The position numbers and the translations under genes were made by a program. A model generated the notes under the pieces. It saw only the letters and a program-made list of their open reading frames with translations, was not told the origin of the DNA and did no database searches. From JBCAWW01 sp039024315 (GTDB lineage: Bacteria > Bacteroidota > Bacteroidia > J057), in NCBI GenBank assembly GCA_039024315.1, contig JBCCQN010000089.1, forward strand, positions 1 through 30,429: a stretch of DNA of 30,429 nucleotides, given 5' to 3'. Below are positions 28,720 to 30,429 of the stretch, in pieces; the stretch's first letter is position 1; each line of letters begins with the position of its first letter.

Positions 28720-30429
28720 CTACTCCACATATTGCAATCGCTCACTATAGGTCTCCAAGCCATCAGTCAATTGCAGAATGTACTCTCCCGGGCCAAAATT
28801 ACTGAGATCAAGTTGCTGCCGATAAAGTTCATCGCTTAGGCGCAGAGAGCCCGAAACCAACTGGATACCCTCCGTATTGAGGAGGCGGAGCTTGAGATAC
28901 ATCGGCCGAGGACTCTGCATCGCTAGATCTACAATTCCAGAAGCTAGCGGACTGATCCTGACAATTCCTTCGTCATTGAGTTCGGCGAGGCTCGATGAAT
29001 TGCTTACAACAATCGGGCGTTGGATACTTTCTTCACAGATCCCATTACTGACCTTAAGCGTGACGGTATAGCTTCCCACCGAAGAGTAAATATGGACCGG
29101 ATTACGATCTCGTGATTCGCTGCCTTCCCCAAAGGACCATTGCCACTGAGAAGCTCCATCAGTCATATCGCTAAACTTCACCACACCTGTATGAGTCGCC
29201 AAATCAATCTTATCAGGCACCAGTGAAAACTCTGGTTTAAGGCTACTGACCCCCACCGTCAAGCTAGCGGTATCTAAGCAACCTGCTTTATTGACGCCAA
29301 TCACCGTATAAGTGGATTCGTCTTCGGGGGCCACATATACAGCAGCGCTACGGGTCATTTCTAAGCCGGGAGCAGGCTGCCATTCGTAACCTTCCGCTCC
29401 ACTAGCCAACAGTCTGACTTCGTCTCCCAAACAAACACTCGCTACCGAAGCAGAGGCCGACAAGAAGTCCTCCTCATCGACGATAATGGTCACCGAAGCC
29501 TGAGACTCGCAGCCGCTACTGTCCTGTGCACGCACAGTGTAACTTGTAGTGGCAGGAGGAAATACCATCACTGCAGGCCCTGAGACAGTACTCAAACCTT
29601 CGGCTGCGTCCCATGTATAGGCTTTGCCACCGGAGGCCGTTAGCCCAATGGACTGGCCCTCACAGATTCTAGCCGCTGCGGGTTGGATCGACAAAGGTTC
29701 AGCCTTTTGTACCTCTACCGTAATATTGACGGGAATGACACAGCTGACATTATCCGCATAAAGCGTATAGGTGGTGGTCTTTTCAGGTCTTGCCGTGACT
29801 AAGCCACCAGTAGTTTTGTCAAGTCCCAGTGCAGGAGACCATTGGTAGTTATAATCTAGAGCAGGAGCTGTCAATAGCGTAGCCATCCCTTGGCAGATCA
29901 CAGGATCTTGGGTAGTAGCACTTAACTGAACTTTAGTCTTAACTGTAATCGGTAGTTTGGTTTCAGCCTGACAGCCTTGTGCGTTGGTCGCATTGATGGT
30001 ATAAGTAATAGATTCCTTGGGAAAGGCGGTAACTTCTTTACCATTGGTCGCACTCAGGCCGTATGCTGGACGCCAACTATATTGAGCTTCTCCTGCTAAT
30101 TTGATTTGAGCTTGTTGGCCTTCACAGAGCGTATCTACTTTTTCGACAAAACTGATCGCTGGTAAGTTTTTTACCTCTACTTTGAGGGTATCCCTAAACA
30201 CACAGCCGTTGAGGTCAGTAGCCTCGACAAAGTAGCGGCGAGACTTTTTAGGTTGGGCGATTACTGCGGCTTTATCGCTTGCAGAAAGTCCATCTTTGGG
30301 ATACCAGCTATAGTTGTAAGCACCACTAGCGGTAAGCGTTACGGATTCGCCAAAACAGATAGAAGGATTAGCCGGACTTAGTTTGAGGGGATTACCAGCC
30401 CCTACTACGCTAAGGGTAACTTTTTCCTC
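28720..30429 (-). CDS. T9SS type A cargo protein with Ig-like and PKD repeats (5' end beyond window)
   Basis: At least 569 residues; the frame is open to the right edge, so the N-terminus is missing (an internal Met corresponds to 30201). Five visible repeats of about 75 residues each carry a C(x)GxxxxLxA...YxWxPxxGL...TYTVxAxxxxGC pattern, typical of bacterial Ig-like modules in Bacteroidetes surface proteins; each repeat has two cysteines that may pair. A PKD domain follows (VVKFSDMTDGASQWQWSFGE, then NPVHIYSSVGSYTVTLKV). The C-terminus (GPGEYILQLTDGLETYSERLQYVE) fits a type A T9SS sorting signal, so the protein should be exported across the outer membrane and attached or released. Confidence 0.9.
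   Translation of the reverse strand, partial: EEKVTLSVVGAGNPLKLSPANPSICFGESVTLTASGAYNYSWYPKDGLSASDKAAVIAQPKKSRRYFVEATDLNGCVFRDTLKVEVKNLPAISFVEKVDTLCEGQQAQIKLAGEAQYSWRPAYGLSATNGKEVTAFPKESITYTINATNAQGCQAETKLPITVKTKVQLSATTQDPVICQGMATLLTAPALDYNYQWSPALGLDKTTGGLVTARPEKTTTYTLYADNVSCVIPVNITVEVQKAEPLSIQPAAARICEGQSIGLTASGGKAYTWDAAEGLSTVSGPAVMVFPPATTSYTVRAQDSSGCESQASVTIIVDEEDFLSASASVASVCLGDEVRLLASGAEGYEWQPAPGLEMTRSAAVYVAPEDESTYTVIGVNKAGCLDTASLTVGVSSLKPEFSLVPDKIDLATHTGVVKFSDMTDGASQWQWSFGEGSESRDRNPVHIYSSVGSYTVTLKVSNGICEESIQRPIVVSNSSSLAELNDEGIVRISPLASGIVDLAMQSPRPMYLKLRLLNTEGIQLVSGSLRLSDELYRQQLDLSNFGPGEYILQLTDGLETYSERLQYVE

Noticed and set aside
1..30429. CRISPR arrays, phage genes or complete insertion sequences
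   Set aside because: No regularly spaced repeats, transposase, integrase or phage structural genes were found.

Overview
The window reads as chromosomal DNA of a free-living Bacteroidetes bacterium, most likely of the Saprospiraceae or a related group. The evidence is: recognisable promoters of the Bacteroidetes type (TTG, 17-23 bases, TAnnTTTG) with almost no Shine-Dalgarno sequences; several lipoproteins and outer-membrane barrels; a gliding-motility gene (gldE) beside ssb; a type IX secretion (T9SS) C-terminal signal; an Omp28-type protein; futalosine hydrolase of the alternative menaquinone pathway; and the gene order HU - TPR protein - tiny basic protein - RNase G. No phage, plasmid, CRISPR array or intact insertion sequence was seen.

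Layout. 1-1708 (-): VIT/VWA lipoprotein running off the left edge. 1709-2296: gene-free, with a candidate structured RNA, an intrinsic terminator and dispersed repeats. 2297-6436 (-): tightly spaced run made of a lipoprotein, four tandem outer-membrane barrel paralogues (two related pairs) and an alpha/beta hydrolase. 6689-7189 (-): AT-rich orphan gene. 7359-9773 (+): large lipoprotein glycosidase of the glycogen-debranching type. 9869-10711 (-): SirB1/transglutaminase-like protein. 10841-10943 (-): short putative transcript with a 12-codon ORF and a terminator. 11062-13574 (+): AraC regulator 2 bp before a sulfatase. 13796-14730: small membrane protein and a lipoprotein with a gliding-motility-associated type module. 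15058-18530 (-): gldE, ssb, HIT protein, mutY. 18698-21657 (+): HU, TPR protein, a 31-residue basic protein, RNase G/E. 21782-23590 (-): tRNA-Val, futalosine hydrolase, coiled-coil membrane protein. 23663-24781 (-): secreted VWA-like protein. 24922-27666 (+): barrel protein and Omp28-like lipoprotein. 27920-28360 (+): small lipoprotein. 28720-30429 (-): T9SS cargo with Ig-like repeats, cut by the right edge.

The most unusual content is not a gene. Two dispersed repeat families run through the window. One is a short hairpin (usually 4-bp stem, 3-base loop) followed directly by AACGCTTA; about a dozen copies are visible, with stems that differ but stay paired, in intergenic DNA and inside coding sequence. 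The other is a foldback element of about 100-130 bp whose arms contain AGTAC, GAGTAG and TATTCAGTA blocks. It sits at gene 3' ends, and in four cases the hairpin element lies right beside it.
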